Shown: positions 1-6,522, counted from the stretch's first letter. The stretch is DNA of 11,196 nucleotides from Pseudomonadota bacterium (GCA_023390785.1 JAEWCE010000079.1:1-11196); one strand, 5' to 3'. Notes: generated from the letters alone by a model not told the origin. Made by a program: numbers and translations.

Positions 1-508
1 CGCCGGCGACGGCGATGACAAGCACCGGGGTCGCCGGGCCCGGCACGCCGAGGACGACGATGGCGGCAACCAGGGCCAGCGCCACGCGCGGCGCGTCCGG
101 CGTCAAGCGCCGCGCCATCATCCACACCGCCTGCGCGACGACGGCGAGGGCGGCGAGCTTCAGGCCATGGACGACGCCGTCGGCGATGGGCCCGTGCCAG
201 AGATCGGCGCCGAGCGCCACCAGATAGAGCAGCACGGCCGACGGCGCGGTGAAGCCGATCCAGGCCGCAAGCGCTCCGGCCCAGCCGGCGCGGTGGTGGC
301 CGATGGCCATGCCGACCTGGCTGGAGGCGGGGCCGGGAAGGAACTGGCACAGGGCGACGAGGTCGGCATAGGCCTGCTCGTCGAGCCAGGCGCGGCGGAC
401 CACGAAGGCGGTGCGGAAATAGCCAAGATGCGCCACCGGGCCGCCGAAGCTGGTGAGGCCGAGCAGCAGGAAGGCGGAGAACACTTCAGCTATGCGGCGC
501 ATCGGCAT
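1..508 (-). CDS. chrA: Chromate transporter, N-terminal part (cut by window edge)
   Basis: This is a CHR-family membrane transporter; characterised members export chromate. About 169 codons are visible, roughly the N-terminal 40% of a full-length protein, and the frame stays open to the left edge. Family features seen on translating the minus strand are an opening hydrophobic segment leading into TSFGGPVAHLGYF, then CQFLPGPASSQVG, followed by several Ala/Leu/Val-rich membrane segments. The start is the ATG at 508. An in-frame ATG at 502 is an alternative, and neither has a strong ribosome binding site. The gene lies 129 bases downstream of the FAH-family gene on the same strand, so it may be a separate unit. 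Nothing in the sequence ties it to sugar metabolism. Sulfate or another oxyanion is a possible alternative substrate. Confidence 0.85.
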   Translation of the reverse strand, partial: MPMRRIAEVFSAFLLLGLTSFGGPVAHLGYFRTAFVVRRAWLDEQAYADLVALCQFLPGPASSQVGMAIGHHRAGWAGALAAWIGFTAPSAVLLYLVALGADLWHGPIADGVVHGLKLAALAVVAQAVWMMARRLTPDAPRVALALVAAIVVLGVPGPATPVLVIAVAG

Positions 509-637
509 CCGCCGGCGGTGAAGAAGAACGTTGTTTCGGTCGATGCAGCGAAGTGCTGCAGCCGCCCTTCCGCCACGCTGTCGCGTCGCCCTCCTCCCCC
601 GGGCGCGTCGCGACGGGAGAGGAGCAGCAACGCCACA
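509..637. other. Spacer with two inverted repeats, possible weak terminator
   Basis: This spacer separates the FAH-family gene from the chromate transporter gene; both are read on the minus strand. It holds an interrupted inverted repeat at 591-624 (CTCCTCCC against GGGAGAGGAG around the perfect palindrome CGTCGCGACG) and a 6-base-pair repeat at 544-560 (TGCAGC, loop GAAGT, GCTGCA). Neither is followed by a T-run on the minus strand, so any intrinsic termination would be weak. No clear promoter for the transporter was recognised. Confidence 0.3.
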
Positions 638-1489
638 TCAGGCGCTGTAGGCGACCGTGCGCTGGGTCTGTTCGCCCAGGCCCTCGATGCCCAGATGCAT
701 GGTCTCGCCGCCACGCAGGAATACCGAGGTCGGCTTGACGCCTTCGCCGACGCCGGGCGGGGTGCCGGTGGAGATGACGTCGCCGGGCTGCAGCGACATG
801 AACTGGCTGATGTAGCTGACCAGCGTCCTGACGCCGAAGATCATCGTTTTGGTGGAGCCGTTCTGGTAGCGGTGGCCGTCGACTTCGAGCCACATCTTCA
901 AATTCTGCGGGTCGGGCACCTCGTCGGCGGTGACCAGCCAGGGGCCGATCGGCCCGAAGGTATCGGCGGACTTGCCCTTCACCCACTGGCCGCCGCGGTC
1001 CTTCTGGAAGGCGCGTTCGCTGAGGTCGTTGATGACGCAGTAGCCGGCGACGTGACTCAGGGCGTCCTTCTCCTCGACGTAGCGGGCTTCCTTGCCGATG
1101 ACGACTCCGAGCTCCACTTCCCAGTCAGCCTTGGTCGAGTTCCTGGGGATCACCACGGTGTCGTTGGGGCCGATGATGGCGCTGGTGGCCTTCATGAACA
1201 GGATCGGCTCGGACGGCACCGGCAGGTTGGATTCGGCGGCGTGATCGGCGTAGTTGAGGCCGACGCAGATGAATTTACCGACATTGCCGACGCAGGGGCC
1301 GATGCGCAGCTTGCTGTCGAGGACGGGGAGCCCGGCCGGGTCGGCGGCCTTGATCCTGGCGAGGCCGGCGGCATCGATGGTCTTGCCGGTAATGTCGGGG
1401 ACAATCGAGCTCAGGTCGCGCAAGGTGCCGTCGGAATGCAGCAGGGCCGGCTTCTCGGCGCCCTTGTCGCCCACGCGCAGCAGTTTCAT
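638..1489 (-). CDS. FAH-family hydrolase, probable 2,4-diketo-3-deoxy-L-fuconate hydrolase type
   Basis: This 283-residue protein belongs to the fumarylacetoacetate hydrolase family, cytosolic enzymes that use a divalent metal to cleave C-C bonds in diketo acids. The N-terminal cap is residues 1-70 and the catalytic beta-roll starts at VGLNYADHAAE (76-86). Predicted metal ligands are E124 and E126 in DWEVELG and D155 in VINDLSERA. K173 and the GDVISTGTPPGVG loop (237-249) complete the active site. The length is normal for the group that includes ureidoglycolate lyase and 2,4-diketo-3-deoxy-L-fuconate hydrolase. The ATG at 1489 has GGAGA seven bases upstream. The gene follows fucU by 74 bases on the same strand, and this favours the fucose-type reaction giving pyruvate and L-lactate. 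The family assignment is secure; the substrate is inferred from context. Other 2-keto-acid substrates remain possible. Confidence 0.9.
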   Translation of the reverse strand: MKLLRVGDKGAEKPALLHSDGTLRDLSSIVPDITGKTIDAAGLARIKAADPAGLPVLDSKLRIGPCVGNVGKFICVGLNYADHAAESNLPVPSEPILFMKATSAIIGPNDTVVIPRNSTKADWEVELGVVIGKEARYVEEKDALSHVAGYCVINDLSERAFQKDRGGQWVKGKSADTFGPIGPWLVTADEVPDPQNLKMWLEVDGHRYQNGSTKTMIFGVRTLVSYISQFMSLQPGDVISTGTPPGVGEGVKPTSVFLRGGETMHLGIEGLGEQTQRTVAYSA

Positions 1490-1563
1490 CGGTCAGTCTC
1501 CGTTCTTTCGATCTTGGCGGTCTGTAGCGGCCCGCGCCGGCGAAGGCGAGGGCGGGTTTCCGG

Positions 1564-2001
1564 TTACGGGTTCGGCGGGCGGATCACGCCCTTCTTGAGG
1601 ATGATGTTGCCGTAAAGGCGCTGCTCGCCGGTCTGCACGATGGCGTAGCCGGCGTTGGCGCGGCGGTAGAAGGCGAAGCGTTCGAGCGAGGCAAGCTCGA
1701 CCGCAGGCTCGAAGCGGGCGACGATTTGCGCGTAGGCCTCGACGATCGGCGGGCGCTGGGCGGCATCGCCCACCACCTGCATGACAATGGCCGGGTCGGG
1801 CACGAAAGCGTCGAGCGGCATCAGGGTCAGGATGGCCTCGAGCAGGTCGGTGCCGCTGTGCCCGTCGGCACGGATCAGGCGCGGACCGGCGCTGGCGCCG
1901 GGGTAGTTGCCGTCGACGATGGTGAGCTCGTCGCCGTGGCCCATCGCTTGCAGCGCGTGCAGCAGATCGGGGCCGAGGATGTGCGGAATGCCCTTGAGCA
2001 T
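1564..2001 (-). CDS. fucU: L-fucose mutarotase FucU (RbsD/FucU family)
   Basis: This 145-residue protein interconverts the alpha and beta anomers of L-fucose, and some family members also act on ribose or other sugars. The whole length matches FucU: the MLKGIP start, MGHGDE with the catalytic His at 22, VIRADG-like LIRADG (42-47), RFAFYRRA with a conserved Tyr at 112, and YGNIILKKGVI (130-140). E. coli FucU is about 140 residues, so it is full length. The start at 2001 is preferred over an in-frame ATG at 2052 because it matches the family N-terminus and is preceded by GAGGGA. That ribosome binding site overlaps the stop codon of the GntR gene, ten bases upstream, so the two are almost certainly co-transcribed and may be translationally coupled. 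It is the strongest pointer to a fucose-like substrate for this cluster. Confidence 0.93.
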   Translation of the reverse strand: MLKGIPHILGPDLLHALQAMGHGDELTIVDGNYPGASAGPRLIRADGHSGTDLLEAILTLMPLDAFVPDPAIVMQVVGDAAQRPPIVEAYAQIVARFEPAVELASLERFAFYRRANAGYAIVQTGEQRLYGNIILKKGVIRPPNP

Positions 2002-2011
2002 GGTTGGTCCC

Positions 2012-2755
2012 TCAGTCGAATGGCAAATCGGCAGTGGCCAGCCGATCGCCATCGGCGAACAGCTCGGGCGTTTGCTGGGCGAAGGCGAGCAGCTCGCCCG
2101 TCACCTTGTCGATATGGGCGCGCATGGCGGCGGCGGCGCGGTCGGGGTCGCCTGCGGCGATGGCATCGACGATGGCCTTGTGCTCGGCATGGGTGTTGCT
2201 CAGCCGGCGCGGGTCGAGGATCAGCAGGCGGGCGCGGTCGAGATTGGCGCGGGCATTGTCGATGACCGATTTGATGCGCGGAAAGCGCAGCGCCTCGAAC
2301 AGGATCTCGTGGAATTCGAGGTCGTGGTGGTGGAAGGTTTCGCGCTCGCCGGTCCTGGCGGCACGCGCCTGTTCGCCCAGATTGGCCTCGAGCTCGCGCA
2401 GCAGGTCGGGCGTGGCGCGGGCCACGAGCAGGCGCACCGCCTCGCTCTCCAGCGCCTTGCGGATCAGCATGTATTCGACGACGTCGCCGATGCGGACCCG
2501 GCTGACCATCGAGCCGCGCTGCGGCATGATCTCGACCAGGCCCTCGGACTGCAGGCGCGCCAGCGCCTCCGAGACGGGGAAGCGGGAGATGCCGAGGCGC
2601 TCGCAGATCAGCCCCTTGTCGAGGATTTCACCGGGCTTGAGCTCGAGCGTGACGATGGCGCGGCGCAATTGCTCGGTGACCGAGGCAGTCACGCTGCCGC
2701 GCTGCGGGGTGGCCGCGTTCACCAGAAATTTGTACGGGATTTCGGCGGCCGTCAT
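2012..2755 (-). CDS. GntR-family transcriptional regulator, FCD (FadR-like) subfamily
   Basis: This 247-residue DNA-binding regulator has a winged helix-turn-helix at about residues 23-85 (recognition region ERLGISRFPVSEALARL) and an all-helical FCD effector domain at about 92-220. The likely metal and ligand residues of FCD proteins are visible: D145 and H149 in HHDLEFHEIL, H192 in NTHAEHKAI and H214 in MRAHI. FCD regulators usually repress neighbouring catabolic genes and are released by a pathway acid such as a sugar acid or lactate. It heads the minus-strand fucU/FAH set and is divergent from the dehydratase operon, only 66 bases apart. Its ATG at 2755 lies directly against the palindrome CTAACATGTTAG (2757-2768), the presumed autoregulatory operator. 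No Shine-Dalgarno sequence precedes the ATG, and the promoter spacing suggests a leaderless mRNA. The effector is unknown. Confidence 0.93.
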   Translation of the reverse strand: MTAAEIPYKFLVNAATPQRGSVTASVTEQLRRAIVTLELKPGEILDKGLICERLGISRFPVSEALARLQSEGLVEIMPQRGSMVSRVRIGDVVEYMLIRKALESEAVRLLVARATPDLLRELEANLGEQARAARTGERETFHHHDLEFHEILFEALRFPRIKSVIDNARANLDRARLLILDPRRLSNTHAEHKAIVDAIAAGDPDRAAAAMRAHIDKVTGELLAFAQQTPELFADGDRLATADLPFD

Positions 2756-2763
2756 GCTAACAT
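2755..2763 (+). promoter_or_regulatory. Possible extended -10 for the dehydratase operon
   Basis: TGCTAACAT on the plus strand reads as an extended -10 element (TG, one base, TAACAT) and overlaps the left arm of operator 1. No good -35 hexamer was found at normal spacing. A 5' leader of about 52 bases would follow, containing a 7-base-pair inverted repeat GCAGCCG/CGGCTGC (2779-2798). Confidence 0.25.
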
Positions 2764-2790
2764 GTTAGTTGGATCAGGGCAGCCGATCAA
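2756..2790 (-). promoter_or_regulatory. Predicted promoter of the GntR gene, leaderless arrangement
   Basis: On the minus strand there is TTGATC (2785-2790) as -35, a spacer of exactly 17 bases, and TAACAT (2762-2767) as -10. Six bases then lead to the ATG at 2755, so the transcript is expected to start at or next to the A of the start codon. No ribosome binding site precedes the ATG, which agrees with a leaderless message. The -10 lies inside operator 1, which implies autorepression. Confidence 0.5.
2757..2768. promoter_or_regulatory. Predicted operator 1 for the GntR/FCD regulator
   Basis: This is a perfect 12-base palindrome, CTAACATGTTAG, in the divergent spacer between the regulator gene and the dehydratase gene. 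It is strikingly AT-rich against its surroundings. The same 12 bases recur at 10956-10967 and with one mismatch at 10937-10948. Its two arms each contain TAACAT, a plausible -10 hexamer for the regulator promoter on the minus strand and for the dehydratase promoter on the plus strand. A repressor bound here would block both. The assignment to this particular regulator is inferred from position and symmetry. Confidence 0.7.
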
Positions 2791-2821
2791 CCGGCTGCGC
2801 CGCACTATCACGAGATCACCG

Positions 2822-4372
2822 ATGTCCGAAGTCATGTCCCGTCCGTCCGCAAAGACGCTGCTGCTCAATCCGGCCGACAATGTCGCCGTGGCGCTGAGCA
2901 ATCTCGATGTGGGGGTGGCGACGCCGCAGGGCGTGACCACCACCAAGCGTGTGCCGCGCGGCCACAAATTCACGGTGCGGGCGGTGCGCAAGGGCGAGGC
3001 GATCGTCAAGTTCGGACAGATCATCGGCTTTGCCAAATTCGACCTGCCGGCGGGCGAGTGGGTGCACGAACACAATTGCGGCATCGGCGAGGAGCACGGC
3101 GCCTTCAGCCGGGACTACGCCTTCAGCCAGGGGGTGACGCCGGTCGAGTTCTTCACCGGGGCAGAGCAGGCGACGTTCCAGGGCTACCGGCGGTCGAACG
3201 GGTCGGTGGGAACGCGCAATTATGTGGGCATCCTCACGTCGGTGAACTGCTCGACGACGGTCGCGGGCTTCATCGCCAAGGAGATCGAGCGGAGCGGCAT
3301 CCTCGAGGACTACCCCAACATCGACGGCATCGTGGCGCTGAAGCAGGCCAATGGCTGCATCATCGATTATCGCGGGGTGATCTTCGATACGCTGAAGAAA
3401 ACAACGTGGGGCTATGCCACCAACCCGAATATGGGCGGGGTGATCATGGTGGGGCTGGGCTGCGAGGGCTTCCAGATCCCCAAGCTCAAGGAGGCCTATG
3501 GCGTGACCGAGAACGAGACGTTCCGCACCATGACCATCCAGGAGGTGGGCGGCACGAAAAAGACGGTCGAGGCGGGCGTCGAGGCGGTGAAGGCGATGCT
3601 GCCGATCGTCAACAATGTGAAGCGCGAGACGGTGCCGGCGAGCGAATTGATGCTGGCGCTGCAGTGCGGCGGCTCGGACGGCTATTCGGGCATTACCGCC
3701 AACCCGGCGCTGGGCTATGCGGCGGATCTGCTGGTCAAGCACGGGGGCACGGCGATCCTGTCGGAGACGCCGGAGATCTACGGGGCGGAGCACCTGCTGA
3801 CGCGCCGGGCGCGGACGCCGGAGGTGGGCCAGAAGCTGGTCGACATCATCCACTGGTGGGAAGACTACACCAGCCGCAACAACATGGAGCTCAACAACAA
3901 CCCGTCGCCGGGCAACAAGCTGGGCGGGCTGACGACCATCCTCGAGAAGTCGCTGGGGGCAGCGGCCAAGGGCGGCACGACGCCGCTCAATGCGGTGTAT
4001 CACTATGCCGACCCGGTGACCGAGAAGGGCTTCGTGTTCATGGACACGCCCGGCTACGACCCGGTGTCGGCCACCGGGCAGGTGGCGGGCGGCGCCAATG
4101 TGCTGGCCTTCACCACCGGGCGCGGCTCGGCCTATGGCTGCAAGCCGACGCCGTCGATCAAGATCGCCACCAATTCCGAGATGTACCACAAGATGATCGA
4201 TGACATCGACATCAATGGCGGCGAGGTGGTGGAGGGCTCGTCGCTGGAGGAAAAGGGGCAGGAGATCTTCGACATGATCCTGCGCGTCGCCTCGGGCGAG
4301 AAGACGAAATCGGAACTGTTGGGCTACGGCGACAACGAGTTCGTGCCCTGGCAGATTGGAGCGACGGTCTAA
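2822..4372 (+). CDS. UxaA/altronate dehydratase-family sugar-acid dehydratase
   Basis: This 516-residue protein belongs to the UxaA/GarD family, metal-dependent dehydratases that turn aldonic or aldaric acids into 2-keto-3-deoxy acids. The N-terminal SAF domain is about residues 10-90 and ends in the conserved VHEHNCG (81-87). The catalytic part carries GYRRSNGSVGTRNYVGI (121-137), GLGCEGFQIPKL (211-222), LQCGGSDGYSGITANPALG (280-298), GNKLGGLTTILEKSLG (364-379) and the C-terminal TTGRGS...PSIKIATN block (431-451). The length is normal. The start at 2822 follows a weak GAGA; an ATG four codons later is an alternative. Although the frame stays open far upstream, that stretch is antisense to the regulator gene. 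The stop codon overlaps the next ATG (TAATG), implying translational coupling. Beside fucU and an FAH hydrolase, L-fuconate (6-deoxy-L-galactonate) is the favoured substrate; altronate or galactarate are alternatives. Confidence 0.92.
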   Translation: MSEVMSRPSAKTLLLNPADNVAVALSNLDVGVATPQGVTTTKRVPRGHKFTVRAVRKGEAIVKFGQIIGFAKFDLPAGEWVHEHNCGIGEEHGAFSRDYAFSQGVTPVEFFTGAEQATFQGYRRSNGSVGTRNYVGILTSVNCSTTVAGFIAKEIERSGILEDYPNIDGIVALKQANGCIIDYRGVIFDTLKKTTWGYATNPNMGGVIMVGLGCEGFQIPKLKEAYGVTENETFRTMTIQEVGGTKKTVEAGVEAVKAMLPIVNNVKRETVPASELMLALQCGGSDGYSGITANPALGYAADLLVKHGGTAILSETPEIYGAEHLLTRRARTPEVGQKLVDIIHWWEDYTSRNNMELNNNPSPGNKLGGLTTILEKSLGAAAKGGTTPLNAVYHYADPVTEKGFVFMDTPGYDPVSATGQVAGGANVLAFTTGRGSAYGCKPTPSIKIATNSEMYHKMIDDIDINGGEVVEGSSLEEKGQEIFDMILRVASGEKTKSELLGYGDNEFVPWQIGATV

Positions 4373-5409
4373 TGGAACTGAGGCGGCTTGGAAACAGCGG
4401 CACAATCGTTACGGCGTGGTGCCTCGGAACGATGACGTTCGGGGCGGAGGCGGACGAGGCGACCTCGTTCGCGCTGATGGATGCCTATGCCCAGGCGGGC
4501 GGCAATTTCCTCGATACGGCCGACGTCTATGCCAACACCATCTCCGAGGAGATCGTCGGGCGCTGGCTCAAGGCACGCCCGACCGAGGCGAGGCAGATGG
4601 TGATTGCCACCAAGGGGCGGTTCCCCACCGGGCCGGGGCCCAACGATATCGGGCTCAGCCGCCGGCATCTGGGCGTGGCGCTCGACGAGTCGCTCAAACG
4701 CCTGCAGCTCGAGCGCATCGACCTCTACCAGATGCATGCCTGGGACGGGCTGACGCCACTCGAGGAGACGCTGCGCTTTCTCGACGACGCGGTGCGGGCC
4801 GGCAAGATCGCCTATTACGGCTTTTCCAACTACATCGGCTGGCAGATCGCCAAGGCGACGCAGATCGCCAAGTTCATGGGCTATGCTGCGCCGGTGACGC
4901 TGCAGCCGCAGTACAATCTGCTGATGCGCGACATCGAGCTCGAAGTGGTGCCGGCCTGTCTCGATGCAGGGATAGGGCTGCTGCCGTGGTCGCCGCTCGC
5001 GGGCGGCTGGCTCAGCGGCAAGTACAAGCGCGACCAGTTCCCCACCGGCGCGACGCGGCTGGGCGAGGACCCCAAGCGGGGCGGCGAGGCCTATGAGCCG
5101 CGCAACGCGCAGGAGCGGACGTGGCGGGTGATCGGCGCCATCGAGACGGTGGCCAAGGGACGCGGCGTCAGCATGGCCGAGGTGGCGCTGGCCTGGGTGG
5201 CGGCGCAACCGGCGGTGACCTCGGTGATCCTGGGCGCACGCAACACGCAGCAACTGGCGGAAAACCTCAAGGCCGGGGCGCTGACCCTGACGGCCGACGA
5301 GCTCGCGGCGCTCGCCGATGCCGGCCGGCCGCCGGTGACCGACTATCCCTATGGGCCGGGCGGCGTGCGGCAACGGACGCGGCCGATCGCGGGCGGTCGG
5401 GCGAGCTGA
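4372..5409 (+). CDS. Aldo/keto reductase, possible sugar 1-dehydrogenase
   Basis: This 345-residue NAD(P)-dependent oxidoreductase of the aldo/keto reductase superfamily has a TIM-barrel fold and is predicted to be cytosolic. The catalytic tetrad is complete: D48 and Y53 in NFLDTADVYA, K81 in VIATKG and H122 in YQMHAWD. Other family landmarks are GFSNY (the substrate and cofactor region), LQPQYNLL, WSPLAGGWLSGKY and, near the C-terminus, SVILGARNTQQLAENL, which binds the nucleotide. The ATG shares a base with the stop codon of the dehydratase gene, so expression of the two is coupled. In a fucose-type pathway the open role is oxidation of the sugar at C1 to the lactone, which some family members (D-threo-aldose or L-fucose dehydrogenases) carry out. 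That role is inference; reduction of an aldehyde or keto intermediate is equally possible from the sequence. Confidence 0.92.
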   Translation: MELRRLGNSGTIVTAWCLGTMTFGAEADEATSFALMDAYAQAGGNFLDTADVYANTISEEIVGRWLKARPTEARQMVIATKGRFPTGPGPNDIGLSRRHLGVALDESLKRLQLERIDLYQMHAWDGLTPLEETLRFLDDAVRAGKIAYYGFSNYIGWQIAKATQIAKFMGYAAPVTLQPQYNLLMRDIELEVVPACLDAGIGLLPWSPLAGGWLSGKYKRDQFPTGATRLGEDPKRGGEAYEPRNAQERTWRVIGAIETVAKGRGVSMAEVALAWVAAQPAVTSVILGARNTQQLAENLKAGALTLTADELAALADAGRPPVTDYPYGPGGVRQRTRPIAGGRAS

Positions 5410-5418
5410 ACGGGCGGC

Positions 5419-5697
5419 ATGACCAGGACGCTGCAGGTGCGGATCACCGGGGTGGTGCAGGGCGTCGGCTATCGCGCCTGGACCGAACAGGCGGCGCGGC
5501 AGCGCGGGCTTTCGGGCTGGGTCCGCAACCGGCGCGACGGCAGCGTCGAAGCGCTGATCTCGGGGCCGGACGACAAGGTGGCGGAGATGCTGGGCTATTT
5601 CTGGCAGGGGCCGACCGCGTCGCGGGTGGACCGCGTGGAGGCCCAGGCGGCGGGCGAGCCGATGCAGCTCGGCTTTCGGACGCTGCCCACGGCGTGA
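5419..5697 (+). CDS. acyP: Acylphosphatase
   Basis: This 92-residue protein has the usual length for an acylphosphatase, a small cytosolic enzyme that hydrolyses carboxyl-phosphate bonds such as those in acetyl phosphate or 1,3-bisphosphoglycerate. The signature GVVQGVGYR (11-19) supplies the phosphate-binding loop and catalytic R19. GWVRNRRDGSVE (33-44) supplies catalytic N37. The C-terminal GF-R segment is also typical. The start ATG is nine bases after the aldo/keto reductase stop, with GGGCGG close upstream, so it is the third gene of the same operon. Its role there is unclear. The preceding genes need no acyl phosphate, so it may simply ride along. Confidence 0.93.
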   Translation: MTRTLQVRITGVVQGVGYRAWTEQAARQRGLSGWVRNRRDGSVEALISGPDDKVAEMLGYFWQGPTASRVDRVEAQAAGEPMQLGFRTLPTA

Positions 5698-5741
5698 GTG
5701 GGTGACTTGCATTCGCCGGGCAAATGCCTAACTTGTCCGGT

Positions 5742-5816
5742 ATGACCACGATGCGCACAATGCTGTCGACATCGCCGCGCCTCCGGGAGTTTCCCGTGGA
5801 AGGCCAGCGGCCCTAA
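5742..5816 (+). CDS. Possible 24-residue leader-type ORF
   Basis: This is a 24-codon frame starting MTTMRTMLSTSPR and ending EGQRP. I do not recognise it. No Shine-Dalgarno sequence precedes the ATG, but a possible -10 (TAACTT, 5729-5734) ends seven bases upstream, so it could be read from a leaderless transcript. Its TAA stop lies inside the left arm of the perfect stem at 5810-5850, a geometry expected if translation of the short frame affected folding of that stem. It may equally be a chance ORF in GC-rich DNA. Confidence 0.2.
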   Translation: MTTMRTMLSTSPRLREFPVEGQRP

Positions 5817-5850
5817 GCCCGTGCGCTCCGGCGTCCGGCGGGCTTAGGGC
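5810..5850. repeat. Perfect 12-base-pair inverted repeat, terminator or attenuator candidate
   Basis: GCCCTAAGCCCG (5810-5821) and CGGGCTTAGGGC (5839-5850) pair perfectly around a 17-base loop, which itself contains CCGG-CGT-CCGG. No U-run follows directly, so it is not a textbook intrinsic terminator. It could end the acylphosphatase operon, attenuate transcription into rnk, or be a dispersed palindromic element of the REP type. Only one copy is in this window. Confidence 0.5.
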
Positions 5851-5943
5851 GACCTTGGTCGTTTCGCGAACGACGCCGAACCACCCTTCACTGTAATTCG
5901 CATGGCCGGCGGGAGATGTCCCGTGACGGCCCGGAGACATGTC

Positions 5944-6381
5944 ATGACCGCCGTTCCCCTGTGGCTTTCGCCCAGCATCACCATCGCCAAGAGCGACCAC
6001 CAGAAGCTGTCCTACCTGGCACTCGCCGGCCCCGGCTCCAATGATCCCGACGTGGCGGACGACCTGCTGCACGAGATCGACCGCGCCAGCGTCGTCGACG
6101 ATTCCAGCCTGCCCATCGACGTGGTGCGCATGGGCTCGCTGGTGCGCTTCCGCACCGGCCGCGACGAGCGCACCGTGCTGCTCGTCTATCCGGCCGACGC
6201 CGACATCGCCACCGCCCGCGTCTCGGTGCTGACGCCGATCGGCGCGGCGCTGATCGGCCTGCGCGTCGGCCAGTCGATCAGCTTCCGCACGCGCGATGGC
6301 CGGCCGCAGATGCTGACGGTGCTGCGCGTGCTGCCGCCGCCCGAGGACGACGGCAAGAACGACGGACCGCGCGCGGCCTGA
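5944..6381 (+). CDS. rnk: Rnk-type nucleoside diphosphate kinase regulator (GreA/GreB C-terminal domain)
   Basis: This 145-residue protein resembles Rnk, an RNA-polymerase-binding protein of the Gre-factor superfamily that in E. coli influences nucleoside diphosphate kinase levels. A short N-terminal part (about 1-50, ending DDLLHEIDRA) precedes the GreA/GreB C-terminal-type domain (about 52-130). The domain shows MGSLVRFR, the VLLVYPADAD strand, and VSVLTPIGAALIGLRVGQSI, the family's hallmark. The tail (PPPEDDGKND) is acidic and probably disordered. The start at 5944 is chosen over an ATG at 5902 because GGAG sits seven bases upstream and the longer version adds an unconserved stretch. It appears monocistronic. 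The molecular role is taken from the family; it could equally be a Gre-factor antagonist acting on transcription. Confidence 0.87.
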   Translation: MTAVPLWLSPSITIAKSDHQKLSYLALAGPGSNDPDVADDLLHEIDRASVVDDSSLPIDVVRMGSLVRFRTGRDERTVLLVYPADADIATARVSVLTPIGAALIGLRVGQSISFRTRDGRPQMLTVLRVLPPPEDDGKNDGPRAA

Positions 6382-6411
6382 CGGACAGCGCGCGATGCCG
6401 GCGCGACACGC

Positions 6412-6482
6412 GCCTCGCCGGTTGGAATTGCCGGCGAGGCCGACGCCGCAAGGCGGAACCGACGGCGCGGCGCTTGCTTTTT
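6412..6482 (+). terminator. Candidate terminator region after rnk
   Basis: A perfect 10-base-pair stem, GCCTCGCCGG (6412-6421) with CCGGCGAGGC (6431-6440) and a 9-base loop, stands 30 bases after the rnk stop but lacks a T-run. A second stem follows, CGCCGC (6444-6449) with GCGGCG (6467-6472), and five bases later there is a run of five T (6478-6482). CGCC-GCAA-GGCG (6444-6455) is an alternative fold. Together they probably end the rnk transcript before the aldehyde dehydrogenase gene. Confidence 0.4.
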
Positions 6483-6522
6483 GCGGCGTGGAGGTCTTTG
6501 GGGGAAGCAAAGGAGACCCGTC

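Larger units (their letters stand above)
5698..5943. other. Spacer upstream of rnk with clustered inverted repeats
   Basis: This 246-base stretch has no recognised gene apart from the doubtful short ORF at 5742-5816. It holds an imperfect repeat CCGGGCAA/TTGTCCGG (5716-5740) overlapping a possible promoter, the strong stem at 5810-5850, a small stem CGACC-TT-GGTCG (5850-5861), and the palindrome TTCGCGAA (5863-5870) inside a GTCGTT/AACGAC repeat (5858-5874). A weak TTGCAT (5707-5712), 16 bases, TAACTT (5729-5734) could be a plus-strand promoter. The Rnk ribosome binding site GGAG lies at the end of the stretch. Confidence 0.4.

Noticed and set aside
167..1615. Long plus-strand open frame of 482 codons
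   Set aside because: It is antisense to the chromate transporter and the FAH-family gene, has no recognisable domain, and is rich in Gly/Ala/Asp/Val as expected for the complement of GC-rich coding DNA.
2002..2052. Earlier start for FucU at 2052
   Set aside because: It would overlap the regulator gene and add 17 residues absent from the family. The ATG at 2001 has GAGGGA upstream and the conserved MLKGIP start.
1907..2821. Upstream in-frame extension of the UxaA-family gene
   Set aside because: The frame is open by chance across the antisense of fucU and the GntR gene. Family similarity begins only after 2822.
2816..4405. Minus-strand 529-codon open frame
   Set aside because: It is an Arg/His/Leu-rich shadow of the dehydratase gene, whose conserved motifs are all on the plus strand.
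4372..5409. Aldo/keto reductase as a potassium-channel beta subunit-like or stress enzyme
   Set aside because: Similarity at this level does not separate the subfamilies. Operon coupling with a sugar-acid dehydratase makes a catabolic role more likely, so no specific stress role was assigned.
4369..5712. Minus-strand 447-codon open frame
   Set aside because: It is antisense to the aldo/keto reductase and acylphosphatase genes, both of which have complete catalytic motifs.
5936..5943. GACATGTC palindrome before rnk as a further operator copy
   Set aside because: It shares only ACATGT with the operator and lacks the CTA/TAG arms. It also overlaps the translation start region.
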